Numbered from the stretch's first letter, positions 20,214 through 28,546 are shown. The stretch is DNA of 64,000 bases from Pseudomonas sp. MPC6 (GCF_006094435.1 NZ_CP034783.1:3065001-3129000); one strand, 5' to 3'. Notes: a model not told the origin generated them from the sequence alone. A program made the numbers and translations.

Positions 20214-20732
20214 TCACAGGAGGTTGGACTGACGTCCGTAGATCAACCCTTCAACGGCCACTGCACGTACCGAATCGTCATTGGGGTTGTACTCAAGCAC
20301 TATGGTCGGCAGGTTCTCAGTGGCCTGCCCGGAAACCATTTGGCCAATATTCTCAGGGTCGAATATGCTGAAATGGCAGGGACATTTGAACACCTTTTGC
20401 CCTGGGTCATAGGCAACCGGACAGCCCATGTGCGTGCATAGTGTGCTGTAGGCGACGATGTCGCGCTCCGGGCCGACGCCCCCCGGCACGGGAGCGCCCA
20501 TCTTGATCAATGCGCAAGGTGAAGCCGCGTCGGGATAGGAAAACAGGACCGGCGTGTTGACCTGCAATTTCTGAGCTTTGGTGAGCGCCGTCATTTGGTA
20601 GGGGAGATTGACTCGTCCCTCTGCCGTTGGCTTTGGTGTCGCGGCTTGCGTGAGTTCGGGCAGACCTATCGCCACGCTTGCAGCAACCCCGCCTCCTGCT
20701 TTCAGGAAGAGTCTTCTGGATATCGATGCCAT
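20214..20732 (-). CDS. aioB: Arsenite oxidase small (Rieske) subunit
   Basis: 172-aa periplasmic Rieske protein that passes electrons from AioA to a cytochrome or azurin. Twin-arginine signal [10 protein letters not shown] (residues 5-14) with hydrophobic core to about 30. The [2Fe-2S] ligands are in CTHMGC (Cys99, His101) and CPCHFS (Cys117, His120), with Cys104 and Cys119 able to form the Rieske disulfide. Start at 20732 follows GAGGCAG. First gene of aioBA. No aioXSR regulator, cytochrome or molybdenum-cofactor gene is adjacent. Confidence 0.95.
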   Translation of the reverse strand: MASISRRLFLKAGGGVAASVAIGLPELTQAATPKPTAEGRVNLPYQMTALTKAQKLQVNTPVLFSYPDAASPCALIKMGAPVPGGVGPERDIVAYSTLCTHMGCPVAYDPGQKVFKCPCHFSIFDPENIGQMVSGQATENLPTIVLEYNPNDDSVRAVAVEGLIYGRQSNLL

Positions 20733-20978
20733 TTCTGCCTCCACATTACGCTTGCGATGCAGTCGGCCCCCACCTCTGTCGTAAGCGGACGTTACTTCAA
20801 CCCAGTGAGCATAGTAGACAGCCCGGTTCTTCGGCCGTAATGGCCTGAACAACGGGGGTATCGTTTCTGATTTTGTCGACATTTCCGACTGGCGGATTGC
20901 TAAACAGGCCGCTAACCAAAGCCGTCACCCACACAGTGGAAGTGTCGAGGTCGTTGGGCTGTTTTGGCTTTGGCAATA

Positions 20979-21221
20979 TCATTGCGCAGTCGAAATCCAG
21001 CCCTGAATATCCGCAACAGTCGGAATCTTCCCGCTGCTTACAACCTTCTCGTTGATCACCAGAGCCGGCGTGGCGAGGATGTCATAAGTCACCATCTTGC
21101 CCATGTCGGTGATCTTTTCGAATTCGGCCTGGATATTTAGATTCTGCGTGGCTTGACGGGCTACGGCCTCCAGTTTTTTGCAGTTGGCGCACCCTGAACC
21201 GAGTATTTTGATGTTCAGCAT
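20979..21221 (-). CDS. Thioredoxin-like small redox protein
   Basis: 80-aa protein with the thioredoxin-fold dithiol GSGCANCKK (Cys about 11 and 14) and the cis-Pro region ILATPALVINEKVVSSG. It is of the redox-active disulfide type often encoded beside COG0701 permeases, as here (22 bp after it). It probably supports that transporter or reduces its substrate; the actual partner is unknown. Confidence 0.8.
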   Translation of the reverse strand: MLNIKILGSGCANCKKLEAVARQATQNLNIQAEFEKITDMGKMVTYDILATPALVINEKVVSSGKIPTVADIQGWISTAQ

Positions 21222-21243
21222 TGGAAGCTCCTTGGTGTGTAAG

Positions 21244-22686
21244 TCAGCTTGCTGTTTGTTTACGTTGATAACGGATCAACTGGTAAATTGCACCGGTTAT
21301 GGACAGCGAGGCCGCCATTCCTGCACCAAGGGTAAGCCAGCCGGTGCCATCGACCCAGGCACCATAGAGCAGGCCTGCCACGATGCTGAACGAAGCGACT
21401 AACCCAACATAGGCAGCGGTCTTCTTCCGACCAATCACAGCCGCCACCATGAGCATGCTCTGCAAGCTAAGTTCAGGATCCGCCATCAGGTAGGCCAAGA
21501 GCGGGCCAGGATGCATACCTAGATCAAGGAACATGCGGGCGACGGGCACTTCGACCAAGGTTGGGAAGTACATGAACACGCCGAACCCTACTGCTATGGC
21601 ATTGGCGGGCAATGAGTTGCTGCCTGCAAGGCTTTCAATCCACTCGGGTTGAATAACCTGGCGAACCATACCGACGATGAATACACCCACCACCAGCACA
21701 ACAAATATCTGCTTGACGAAGCGCCAGGCTTCCCATAGCCAGCCTTGCCAGTCTTCGGCTGGCAGTTTTCGGGCAAAGTACCAAACAGACAGTATGGTCA
21801 ATGCGACCCCGAATAAACGACCCGTGAAGGTGAAGGCTAATGTGCCAGGTTCTGGCGTCAGGCGCATCGAGGCGATCAGCAAAGTACTAGCGGTCAGACC
21901 CAGCGCAACCCATGTCCAGCCATTGGCACCTTCGGTGATGTTATCCAGACCACGCTTGGCCGTGGCGGCAATCATCAGGAGCAGGATGATGAGTACAGAC
22001 CCTTGGAAGCTCACGCCTTCTTCCCCTTTGCTGACGTCATATGGAACCCAGTCAAACAGGGTGTCCTGCCACGCTTGGGCCCAGAAAAGCGGGACTTTGA
22101 TACTGATCAGGTCTGCAGTCAGGGGCCACAGTTTCAAGGTGCCCGCAATCAGCAAGGCCAGCAAAGATAGAAGTACACCCAGTGCGGGCCCGGAAACGCT
22201 GGCCTTCTCTGCGAACAGGGCATCCGCCTGTGCGTCGTGGGTCAGGTCGTCTTTCCAGAATAAGGTAGCCATCAGCAAGCCAATACCGATGCCAAAGACC
22301 AGGCAGAGGATCAAACGGGCGATTGCAAACTCCGCTCCCAGAATGCTGCCGGTATAGGCGAGTGCCATGATATTTCCTGCCGGAGCAAAAAACAGAAAGG
22401 TGATCGCCGGGCCGATACCCGCGCCCTTGCGGTAGACGCCCGCGAATAAAGGAACAATCGTGCATGAGCAGACGGCAATCAGTGATCCCGCCAGTGCCGC
22501 CGCCGGGAAGGAAACGTAGACAGGTGCATGTCGACCTAGCCAGTGAGTGATGCTGGCTTTAGGAATCAGTGCTGCCATGGCCCCGGCAACGAAAAACGCT
22601 GGCAACAGGCAAAGCAGGACGTGGGCCGCCAAGTAGGAAGCCAGACTGCCAGCTCCACCATTGATTAGCTTAAGTACGAGGTCCAT
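21244..22686 (-). CDS. COG0701/ArsP-like permease
   Basis: 480-aa inner-membrane permease with about ten spans in two halves. First-half motif AVCSCTIVPLFAGVYRKGAG and second-half FGVFMYFPTLVEVPVARMFL are typical of the predicted-permease family that includes ArsP (trivalent organoarsenical efflux). The Cys pair CSC in the first motif fits metalloid or thiol-linked transport. ATG at 22686 is preferred (AAGGGTC before it) over a longer frame. Substrate is not decidable from sequence. Confidence 0.8.
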   Translation of the reverse strand: MDLVLKLINGGAGSLASYLAAHVLLCLLPAFFVAGAMAALIPKASITHWLGRHAPVYVSFPAAALAGSLIAVCSCTIVPLFAGVYRKGAGIGPAITFLFFAPAGNIMALAYTGSILGAEFAIARLILCLVFGIGIGLLMATLFWKDDLTHDAQADALFAEKASVSGPALGVLLSLLALLIAGTLKLWPLTADLISIKVPLFWAQAWQDTLFDWVPYDVSKGEEGVSFQGSVLIILLLMIAATAKRGLDNITEGANGWTWVALGLTASTLLIASMRLTPEPGTLAFTFTGRLFGVALTILSVWYFARKLPAEDWQGWLWEAWRFVKQIFVVLVVGVFIVGMVRQVIQPEWIESLAGSNSLPANAIAVGFGVFMYFPTLVEVPVARMFLDLGMHPGPLLAYLMADPELSLQSMLMVAAVIGRKKTAAYVGLVASFSIVAGLLYGAWVDGTGWLTLGAGMAASLSITGAIYQLIRYQRKQTAS

Positions 22687-22776
22687 GGCGACCCTTGGAA
22701 TATTGTCATTAGAGGTTAGGTTTGCTAAACCGCCACGGGCACCTTCAGGCACCCGCTAGTGTGCAACGGTTGTCGC

Positions 22777-22965
22777 TCAGCAACGGTTACAGGTTTTGAT
22801 GCCTAGCAACGTATAGACAGGGCAGAAACGGAAAATGCCAGTGGCCAGCGGCACTAGACCGATCCAACCCCACACGCCGATCACACCGGACAGACTGAGG
22901 CCAATGAGAAGCAGACCGGCGACAATGCGCAGGCTCCGGTCGATGGTTCCAATGTTTGCTTTCAT
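22777..22965 (-). CDS. DUF2892 small inner-membrane protein
   Basis: 62-aa protein with the N-terminal block NIGTIDRSLRIVAGLLLIGL and C-terminal FRFCPVYTLLGIKTC, the membrane module also found on YgaP-type rhodaneses. Two hydrophobic spans. Such proteins travel with YeeE/YedE sulfur genes, as here. Start at 22965 gives MKANIGTIDR; upstream extension lacks homology. Confidence 0.85.
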   Translation of the reverse strand: MKANIGTIDRSLRIVAGLLLIGLSLSGVIGVWGWIGLVPLATGIFRFCPVYTLLGIKTCNRC

Positions 22966-22979
22966 GTCAATCATCCCGA

Positions 22980-23399
22980 TCAATGGTTGCGCCGGGTCTC
23001 CAGCGCCTTAAACAACAACATGCCGGCCAGCATGGCCAACATGAATACGATCACTTGCCAGCGTCCTGTCAGCAGAATGGCCACTGCGGGGCCAGGACAG
23101 ATGCCCGCTATTCCCCAGCCGATGCCGAACAACAGGCTCCCGCCAATCAAGCGCGGGTCCAACTCCCGTTTGATCGGTAGCTGCATTGGCCTTCCCAACA
23201 GCGAACTGGACTGTTGGCGCGCCCAGGTTAAAGGGCCAACGGCTATGCCTATGGCCCCGATCATGACCAACGCCAGGGAAGGGTCCCAAGCACCGGTTAA
23301 ATCCAGGAAAGCGAGTACTTTGCTCGGGTTGGCCATACCTGCCAGAAGCAGACCCAAGCCGAACAGCAAGCCTGCAATGAATGCACTCAGTTTGATCAT
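22980..23399 (-). CDS. YeeE/YedE (sulfur transport) family protein, half 2
   Basis: 139-aa membrane protein with about four spans. Carries GLLLAGMANPSKVLAFLDL and the conserved LFGIGWGIAGICPGPAV, one of two half-size YeeE/YedE proteins that pair to make a thiosulfate- or sulfane-type channel. Starts 2 bp after the stop of its partner. Confidence 0.87.
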   Translation of the reverse strand: MIKLSAFIAGLLFGLGLLLAGMANPSKVLAFLDLTGAWDPSLALVMIGAIGIAVGPLTWARQQSSSLLGRPMQLPIKRELDPRLIGGSLLFGIGWGIAGICPGPAVAILLTGRWQVIVFMLAMLAGMLLFKALETRRNH

Positions 23400-23401
23400 G
23401 T

Positions 23402-23836
23402 TCACCCCCCCAATAGATGACGCAAGACAAACACCGTGGCGAAACCACTGAACATGAAACACGCCGTGGCGACCATCGATCGCGGCGAAAGGCGTGATAG
23501 GCCGCACACGCCATGTCCACTTGTGCAACCTGAGCCGTAACGGGTGCCAATGCCCACCAATAAGCCGGCGGCAGTAAGTCCGAGCCAGCCACTCTGGAAC
23601 TCAATCAGGGGCAGGGTGGCAAACAGTCCCCATAACAGCGGTGCGATGAGCAGGCCCAGAAGAAACAGCGCTTTCTCAAGTGCTCCCTCGCTCCGGCGCT
23701 GTAAAAGACTGCCAATCAGACCGCTGATGCCTGCGATACGCCCGTTGGCGACGACGAATAGACTGGCCGCCAGGCCAATCAATGCGCCGCCTGCAAGGGA
23801 TGACCAGGGAGTGAAGTTGAGCCAGTCGACATTCAT
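23402..23836 (-). CDS. YeeE/YedE (sulfur transport) family protein, half 1
   Basis: 144-aa membrane protein with about four spans and the hallmark GSGCTSGHGVCGLSRLSPRS, whose cysteines are thought to relay the sulfur substrate. ATG at 23836 overlaps the stop of the broken regulator frame (ATGA), showing that the original operon was regulator-yeeE-yeeE, as in BigR/SqrR-controlled sulfide-response operons. Confidence 0.88.
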   Translation of the reverse strand: MNVDWLNFTPWSSLAGGALIGLAASLFVVANGRIAGISGLIGSLLQRRSEGALEKALFLLGLLIAPLLWGLFATLPLIEFQSGWLGLTAAGLLVGIGTRYGSGCTSGHGVCGLSRLSPRSMVATACFMFSGFATVFVLRHLLGG

Positions 23837-24081
23837 GATGCTTCTGCGAAGCGAAATTGTTGATACAGCGTTTGAGTTACCACCTTTGTTGCGGGGCTGC
23901 TGATGCGATAGAAAAGCTGCTTTCCATCGCAGCGGGTGTCGATCAGTCCTTCGCTACGAAAAGCCAATCGTTCCATGCCGCGGTGACCAGGTATTGGTAG
24001 TCGGTCGTTCGGGACGATGCCATTCTCATGTTTAGCCGCCGCTCGAATCGGATGGCTAACTTTAGTCAGTTGAGTGTCCAT
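23833..24081 (-). pseudogene. BigR/SqrR-like ArsR-family regulator, N-terminus lost and fused to usp-like sequence
   Basis: The last 37 codons (LIDTRCDGKQLFYRISSPAT, then KVVTQTLYQQF) are the wing and C-terminal helix of an ArsR-type repressor of the BigR kind. The N-terminal half with the cysteines and recognition helix is absent. In its place is IPGHRGMERL, whose DNA (about 23970-23995) closely matches the end of the adjacent usp gene (24200-24235, encoding VGHRGMERL). It looks like a recombination joint between the regulator and a usp copy. The frame is open, but a functional repressor is unlikely. Confidence 0.55.
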
Positions 24082-24129
24082 TCCTCATCCTCCCGTCACC
24101 TGTTTTATTGTTACGCGCTTCATCGATCG

Positions 24130-25050
24130 TCAGATTTTTTCTGGGGAAACTACCCACACGCTGCAGGGCAACTTGTACAGCAGATGTTCCACCGTGCTGC
24201 CAATCAACCGCTCCATGCCGCGGTGTCCAACACGTCCCATGACAATCACATCGATGTCATAGGCCCCGGCGTAGCTGGAAAGCACTTTGGCCGGATTGCC
24301 CATGATCATGTGCTGGCGCTCTGGCGGAATACCGTTGCGCTCAGAAAGGTCGCGAAACGCATCAGCCTGCGCGTCGAACAGTGTTTTGGCTTTTCCCGAG
24401 GAGAAAAACGCCGAGCCATTACTGAAACCGAATTCGTCCGCAGTGATGCTGGAGAGGTCATGGGCGTAGATCACGTCCAGTTCTGCATTACAGGTGCTCG
24501 CCAGTTTGGAGGCCTCACGCAAAATTCTGTCGTTGAAGCCTTTGTATTGGTCATCAGAATGAAACGGGTCGACTGCGGCGACGATCTTGCGCGGCAAGAC
24601 ATTGTGCAAATGACTGACAAAATGCAGGGGCACCGGACATTCGCGCAGCAGGTGGATATCCAGTGGCGTATACATCAGGCGTGACAGCAACGATTCGTGT
24701 TCCAGGGCCTTGATCAATACGTCCATCGGCTGTTCTTTGAGATGAATCAGGATCTCCTGCAACGGCCTCTCTACCCAGACGACTTCAGTGGTGACATGCA
24801 CACCGATCTTACGCAAGGGGCGGGCCTGGTCTTCGAGCCACTGGCGATGACGCTCGACATAGCCCAGTCGCATCTGCTCCAGCGCCTGTTCGTTGACCAT
24901 TGCGGCAGTCGCCAGCCCTTCAAGATAATCGAACGCCACGATGTGCAGGGCAGCACCCGAAGCTTTGGCCAACGTGGCGGCACGGTCGAAGGCGGGGCTG
25001 TTTTCCATCAGCGGCGAGACGACCAGCATGAAACGTGATTGATCAGTCAT
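24130..25050 (-). CDS. Universal stress protein, tandem Usp domains (Usp 1 of 8)
   Basis: 306-aa cytoplasmic UspE-like protein of two Usp folds. Domain 1 runs from FMLVVSPLMENSPAFDRAAT to about residue 150; domain 2 from RKIVAAVDPFHSD to the end. The last domain ends MGRVGHRGMERLIGSTVEHL, the only one of the eight proteins here to keep the GxxG spacing of nucleotide-binding Usps. Belongs to the group-A paralogues with those starting at 29492 and 43335. Divergent from a truncated adh; two Anr-type boxes lie between (25156, 25235), so low oxygen probably induces it. Confidence 0.9.
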   Translation of the reverse strand: MTDQSRFMLVVSPLMENSPAFDRAATLAKASGAALHIVAFDYLEGLATAAMVNEQALEQMRLGYVERHRQWLEDQARPLRKIGVHVTTEVVWVERPLQEILIHLKEQPMDVLIKALEHESLLSRLMYTPLDIHLLRECPVPLHFVSHLHNVLPRKIVAAVDPFHSDDQYKGFNDRILREASKLASTCNAELDVIYAHDLSSITADEFGFSNGSAFFSSGKAKTLFDAQADAFRDLSERNGIPPERQHMIMGNPAKVLSSYAGAYDIDVIVMGRVGHRGMERLIGSTVEHLLYKLPCSVWVVSPEKI

Positions 25051-25155
25051 GACAAATCTCCGGTAGGTGATCGTGCAATCGCTCGCGCCACTGACTGCGG
25101 CGTTATTGGGCAGTTAAGCCTTGCCCTAAGTCTGCCGCTGTTCAGGGCATCGGGT

Positions 25156-25169
25156 TTGATCTTTGTCAA
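25156..25169. promoter_or_regulatory. Anr/FNR box TTGATCTTTGTCAA
   Basis: 9 of 10 consensus positions, 107 bp upstream of the usp start at 25050. The same 14-mer recurs at 43148 beside a usp relic. Confidence 0.65.
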
Positions 25170-25234
25170 AGGGAGGAGAAAGGATGGTGTTGCCCGACGC
25201 GCGGTTGTCCGTGCATCGTCCAGTGACGCAATTG

Positions 25235-25248
25235 TTGACCATTATCAA
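25235..25248. promoter_or_regulatory. Anr/FNR box TTGACCATTATCAA
   Basis: 9 of 10 consensus positions, 77 bp before the ATG of the truncated adh at 25325. It is a suitable distance for a class II promoter reading rightwards. Confidence 0.6.
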
Positions 25249-25324
25249 TCTTTCGTCTGGCTCCCCGGAGCAGTCTTTGGACTTGTGCAGAACTTTGGCT
25301 TACATAAGTAAAGGAGGCATCGGC

Positions 25325-25438
25325 ATGGCAACCATGAGAGCGGCGGTTTTCGGTGAAAAGAACCGGATCGTCCTGGAGGACAAACCCGTCCCTGAAGTCG
25401 GACCGCTGGCCGGTGCGGGGCGCAGTTCAAGCAGATGA
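25325..25438 (+). pseudogene. Zinc alcohol dehydrogenase, first 28 codons only
   Basis: A strong ribosome-binding site (AAAGGAGG) and ATG lead into MRAAVFGEKNRIVLEDKPVP followed by EVGPL. This is the N-terminus of an NAD(P)-dependent Zn alcohol dehydrogenase. After VGPL the frame becomes unrelated (AGAGRSSSR) and stops at 25438. The catalytic Zn site and all the rest are deleted; the promoter box and start survive. A 37-aa peptide may still be made. It is a different ADH subfamily from the intact gene at 53682. Confidence 0.75.
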
Positions 25439-25445
25439 CGATCCC

Positions 25446-26684
25446 ATGAACGGAGCCATTGGGCTGACAGGTGCAGCCGCGGCGCTGGGGATTGGCATGC
25501 TCATCGGTCTTGAACGCGAACGGCACATGGGTCAGGGTGAGAGCCGCGCATGTGCCGGTTTGCGGACGTTCGCCATTACGGCGTTGCTGGGTTATGGGGC
25601 GATGCAGGTCGGTGGCGGGTTGCTGGTGGGCATCGTGGCCATCGCTCTGGGATTGCTCGTCACCGTGGCTTATTGGCGAAGCCTGAGCGATGACCCCGGG
25701 GTGACCAGCGAAGTCGCATTGTTGACGGTGTTGGTGCTGGGGGCGTTGTGTGCCACAAACCCCGAGTTGGCGATTGCTGTCGGCGTGGTGATGGCAGGGC
25801 TGCTGGCCTATCGGGAGAAGCTTCACCACTTTGCCCGCAGTCAATTGACTGATGCGGAATTAGGCGACGGCCTCATCCTCCTGACGGCTGCGCTGGTCGT
25901 GTTGCCCTTGGCGCCGGACCGCTTTATTGGCCCCTACGCTGCCATCAATCTGCGCACCATTTGCAGCCTGACGGTATTGCTGATGGCGGTGGGCGCCATT
26001 GGGCATATTGCCGTCCGTACCCTGGGAACCCGTTACGGATATGCCATTAGCGCCATTGCCTCCGGGTTCGCTTCCAGCACAGTGACGATCGCAGCCATGG
26101 GCCATCTCGTCGCCCGGCAGCCCGACAATATCAAGGTCTTGAGCGCGGCTGCGATCCTGTCCAATATGGCTACCGTTACGCAGGTTGGCCTGATCCTGGG
26201 GGCGGTCGACCCCGGTTTGCTGCGCCATATGTGGGGGCCTTTGATGTCAGGAGCCGCCGCCACTGCGTTGTATGGCTTGTGTTTGATGTTTCCCAAGACT
26301 GCAACCGGTGCCAACCAGCCGATCAAGGTTGGCGGTGCGTTCAACCTCAAGCTGGCGCTGATCGTCACACTGATGATGACCGGCATCACCTTTGTTTCGT
26401 CTGTGATGCTCGGCCACTTCGGCCAGGTGGGGGTGATGCTGACGGCCACGTTCAGCGGTTTTGCCGATGCGCACGCCTCTACGGCGTCGATTGCCACGCT
26501 GGCCCAATCCGGCCATTTACCCTTCGATGCCATTGTCGGGCCTGTGCTGATTGCGGTCAGCAGCAACTCCGTCAGCAAATGCGTGGTGGCATGGGTCAGC
26601 GGCGGGCGACGCTTCGCCGCTTACGTGATCCCGGGCCAGGTGTTGTTGACCCTGGCGTTGTGGGCGGGGATGGTGCTGTTCTGA
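25446..26684 (+). CDS. MgtC/SapB-type membrane protein with C-terminal DUF4010-like region
   Basis: 412-aa integral membrane protein. The N-terminus (AAAALGIGMLIGLERERHMG, then RTFAITALLGYGAMQVGGG) is the MgtC/SapB four-helix module; the rest (about residues 150-412) is a further set of spans as in DUF4010 proteins, with SGFASSTVTIAAMGHLVARQ and GFADAHASTASIATLAQSG. ATG at 25446 is 5 bp after the truncated adh. Proteins of this architecture have no settled role; magnesium or envelope homeostasis is often proposed. It may now be driven by the adh promoter with its Anr box. Confidence 0.8.
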   Translation: MNGAIGLTGAAAALGIGMLIGLERERHMGQGESRACAGLRTFAITALLGYGAMQVGGGLLVGIVAIALGLLVTVAYWRSLSDDPGVTSEVALLTVLVLGALCATNPELAIAVGVVMAGLLAYREKLHHFARSQLTDAELGDGLILLTAALVVLPLAPDRFIGPYAAINLRTICSLTVLLMAVGAIGHIAVRTLGTRYGYAISAIASGFASSTVTIAAMGHLVARQPDNIKVLSAAAILSNMATVTQVGLILGAVDPGLLRHMWGPLMSGAAATALYGLCLMFPKTATGANQPIKVGGAFNLKLALIVTLMMTGITFVSSVMLGHFGQVGVMLTATFSGFADAHASTASIATLAQSGHLPFDAIVGPVLIAVSSNSVSKCVVAWVSGGRRFAAYVIPGQVLLTLALWAGMVLF

Positions 26685-26702
26685 AGGATGTCGTGCGCGC
26701 AA

Positions 26703-26716
26703 CTGATAAAAATCAA
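26703..26716. promoter_or_regulatory. Anr/FNR box CTGATAAAAATCAA, no ORF downstream
   Basis: 9 of 10 consensus positions, in the 162-bp gap between two convergent genes. Neither neighbour starts here. It could drive a small RNA reading rightwards, ending near the inverted repeat at 26801-26840. Confidence 0.5.
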
Positions 26717-26800
26717 GTGGGCGGAACCTCCTGCATCGGGTGCCGTGCAGTGTGCTGGCGATAAAGCCGGGAAGACTGCTGCAACCCTGAGGGCTTGACC

Positions 26801-26840
26801 GCCCCGCGATGGGGGGCTGTTGGCCGGAACATCGCGGGGC
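26801..26840. repeat. Perfect 10-bp inverted repeat between convergent genes
   Basis: gccccgcgat (26801-26810) and atcgcggggc (26831-26840) with a 20-nt GC-rich loop. It can end transcripts from either side, but no T-run follows on either strand. Confidence 0.6.
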
Positions 26841-26846
26841 GACGTT

Positions 26847-27410
26847 CTACAGGTTAAGACGATGGATGACCTGATGGCTGTCGTCTGGATCATTGTGCGT
26901 CTCGAATCCTAGCGCCTTGGCCAGGTCGCGCATGGGGGCATTGCTGGACGAGTCCACTGAATACATTTGGTGAAAGCCGTTTTTGCGGGCTGCCTTGATC
27001 AGATGCTCCATCAGTAATGTGCCCAAACCCAGGTGCGTCCATTCATCGGCGACCGTTACGGCACATTCACACTCTTGCTCGCGGGTGGCCGCGTATCGGC
27101 TGACGCCGATCTCGATGAGTTGCCCGTTGTCATGGACCAGGGCGATATAGGCCACGCGTTGCCGGTTATCAGTGTCCATCAATTGCTTGAGCATGCTGTC
27201 GCTGGGCTCGTTGATCTGCGCCAGAAAGCGCATGTGCCGCGACTCGGGGGACAGGCGCTTGATAAACGTGTATTCACGCTCGCGATCTTTTTCCGCCAGC
27301 GGCCGGATCAGCACATGGCGGCCGTCTTTGAGTGCTTCAATCCAGTATTGTCCGGTGACTGCGGCGTAAGCGGCAGCGGCCCGATCATTGTGGTCTTTGA
27401 CGTTGAGCAT
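26847..27410 (-). CDS. GNAT-family acetyltransferase, copy 1
   Basis: 187-aa N-acetyltransferase. Core motifs ITY-like start VLIRPLAEKDREREYTFIKR, mid LSPESRHMRFL, and the acetyl-CoA loop DEWTHLGLGTLLMEHLIKAA (motif A). It resembles the C-terminal GNAT domain of Pat-type protein acetyltransferases, so lysine acetylation of a metabolic enzyme is plausible but unproved. The ATG at 27410 follows GGAGG at the usual spacing; an upstream in-frame ATG at 27425 is less likely. A close paralogue lies at 42309-42872. The promoter has an Anr box (27501) with TAGAAA as -10. Confidence 0.88.
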   Translation of the reverse strand: MLNVKDHNDRAAAAYAAVTGQYWIEALKDGRHVLIRPLAEKDREREYTFIKRLSPESRHMRFLAQINEPSDSMLKQLMDTDNRQRVAYIALVHDNGQLIEIGVSRYAATREQECECAVTVADEWTHLGLGTLLMEHLIKAARKNGFHQMYSVDSSSNAPMRDLAKALGFETHNDPDDSHQVIHRLNL

Positions 27411-27500
27411 GGGGGGATCCTCCATCCGGGTTTGAAAGTTCGACGCGTGGCGACAAACCCCGCGGTTGATTCCTTTCTACACTGCTGTCGATGCTTGAAT

Positions 27501-27514
27501 CTGATCTGGATCAG
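27501..27514 (-). promoter_or_regulatory. Class II Anr promoter for GNAT copy 1
   Basis: CTGATCTGGATCAG (8 of 10). On the minus strand a TAGAAA -10 (27479-27474) begins 28.5 bp from the box centre, the arrangement of an FNR class II promoter. The same layout is found before the second GNAT (42962) and the esterase (52874). Confidence 0.65.
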
Positions 27515-27547
27515 ACAGCGGTGCCGCCGGCATTGATTTGCTGGTGC

Positions 27548-27561
27548 TTGATGTAAATCAA
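27548..27561. promoter_or_regulatory. Perfect Anr/FNR box TTGATGTAAATCAA
   Basis: 10 of 10 consensus, 71 bp before the usp start at 27632; it forms a divergent control region with the box at 27501. Confidence 0.8.
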
Positions 27562-27631
27562 ACTGCACGAAGTGATGAAGCGCAGCCTTGAACCATGCCG
27601 GCAGTAAATAACCGGAATCGAATGGAGGTGT

Positions 27632-28546
27632 GTGATGGAGCAATATCAACGTTTTCTGCTGATCGCTGACCCAACCCTGCATCAGTCTCCTGCCCAGTTG
27701 CGTGCCGTCGCATTGGCCAAGGCAGCCGGGGCCGTACTGGATGTGCGGGCCTTTGTCGAACCGGTGCCGATGGTTCATTTATGGCAAGAACAAGTCGACG
27801 ATGCAGAGCAGCAGCGCTATTTGCATCGCTACCGCCGCTGGGAGGCCGAAGAGTTCGATCGGCTCAGCGACCTGGGGCTGGAGGTAACGGTCAAAGCCGT
27901 CTTCACCACCCATCCGCTGCTGGACATTTTGAAGACGGTCGAAGATTTGAAGCCCGACCTGTTGATCAAGGATGCAACCCTTGAACCTGTACTCAAGCGG
28001 GTGTTCATTACCCCGCTTGACTGTCACTTGTTGCGTGAATGCCCGATCCCTGTACATCTGGTCAACCAAGCCCCTTACAGCTTGCCGCACCGAATCGTGG
28101 CGGCAGTGGACCCGTTCGATCCGGCAACACAAATCAGCGGTTTGAACGACACCATCATCCAGACCGCCAATGCCCTGGCGCTGCAATGCGACGCGCCATT
28201 ACACCTACTGTACGCCTATGATTTATCGCCTGCCTTCAACAGCGATGCACCTCTGGCCGGGGGCGGTTGGGGTGTGGATTTCAGCGAGGAGCTGCGTCAA
28301 TCCTTGCACCAGGCGTTTATTACACTGGCTGAGCGTTACGGGGTGCCTGCGGAGCGACGGCATTTCGTCATGGGATTACCAGTGCCGGTGATCAGCGAGT
28401 TCGTCGAGCAATACCTGGCCGATGTAGTGGTGATGGGCACCGTGCATCGGGTGGGGATCGACCGGCTGCTCGGCAGCAATACGGAACGGGCGCTGTACTC
28501 TGTGCCGGGCAGCATTCTGGCGGTCAAGTCACGTGTCAGGGCATGA
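27632..28546 (+). CDS. Universal stress protein, tandem Usp domains (Usp 2 of 8)
   Basis: 304-aa double-Usp protein. It starts at GTG 27632 or the ATG two codons on (MEQYQRFLLIADPTLHQSPA). Second domain begins HRIVAAVDPFDPATQ and ends MGTVHRVGIDRLLGSNTERA; the first GxxG of the nucleotide loop reads GTVH, so ATP binding may be lost. Sequence is intermediate between the two Usp groups of the island. Its last codons overlap, on the other strand, a relic of adh. A perfect Anr box lies 71 bp upstream. Confidence 0.9.
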   Translation: MMEQYQRFLLIADPTLHQSPAQLRAVALAKAAGAVLDVRAFVEPVPMVHLWQEQVDDAEQQRYLHRYRRWEAEEFDRLSDLGLEVTVKAVFTTHPLLDILKTVEDLKPDLLIKDATLEPVLKRVFITPLDCHLLRECPIPVHLVNQAPYSLPHRIVAAVDPFDPATQISGLNDTIIQTANALALQCDAPLHLLYAYDLSPAFNSDAPLAGGGWGVDFSEELRQSLHQAFITLAERYGVPAERRHFVMGLPVPVISEFVEQYLADVVVMGTVHRVGIDRLLGSNTERALYSVPGSILAVKSRVRA

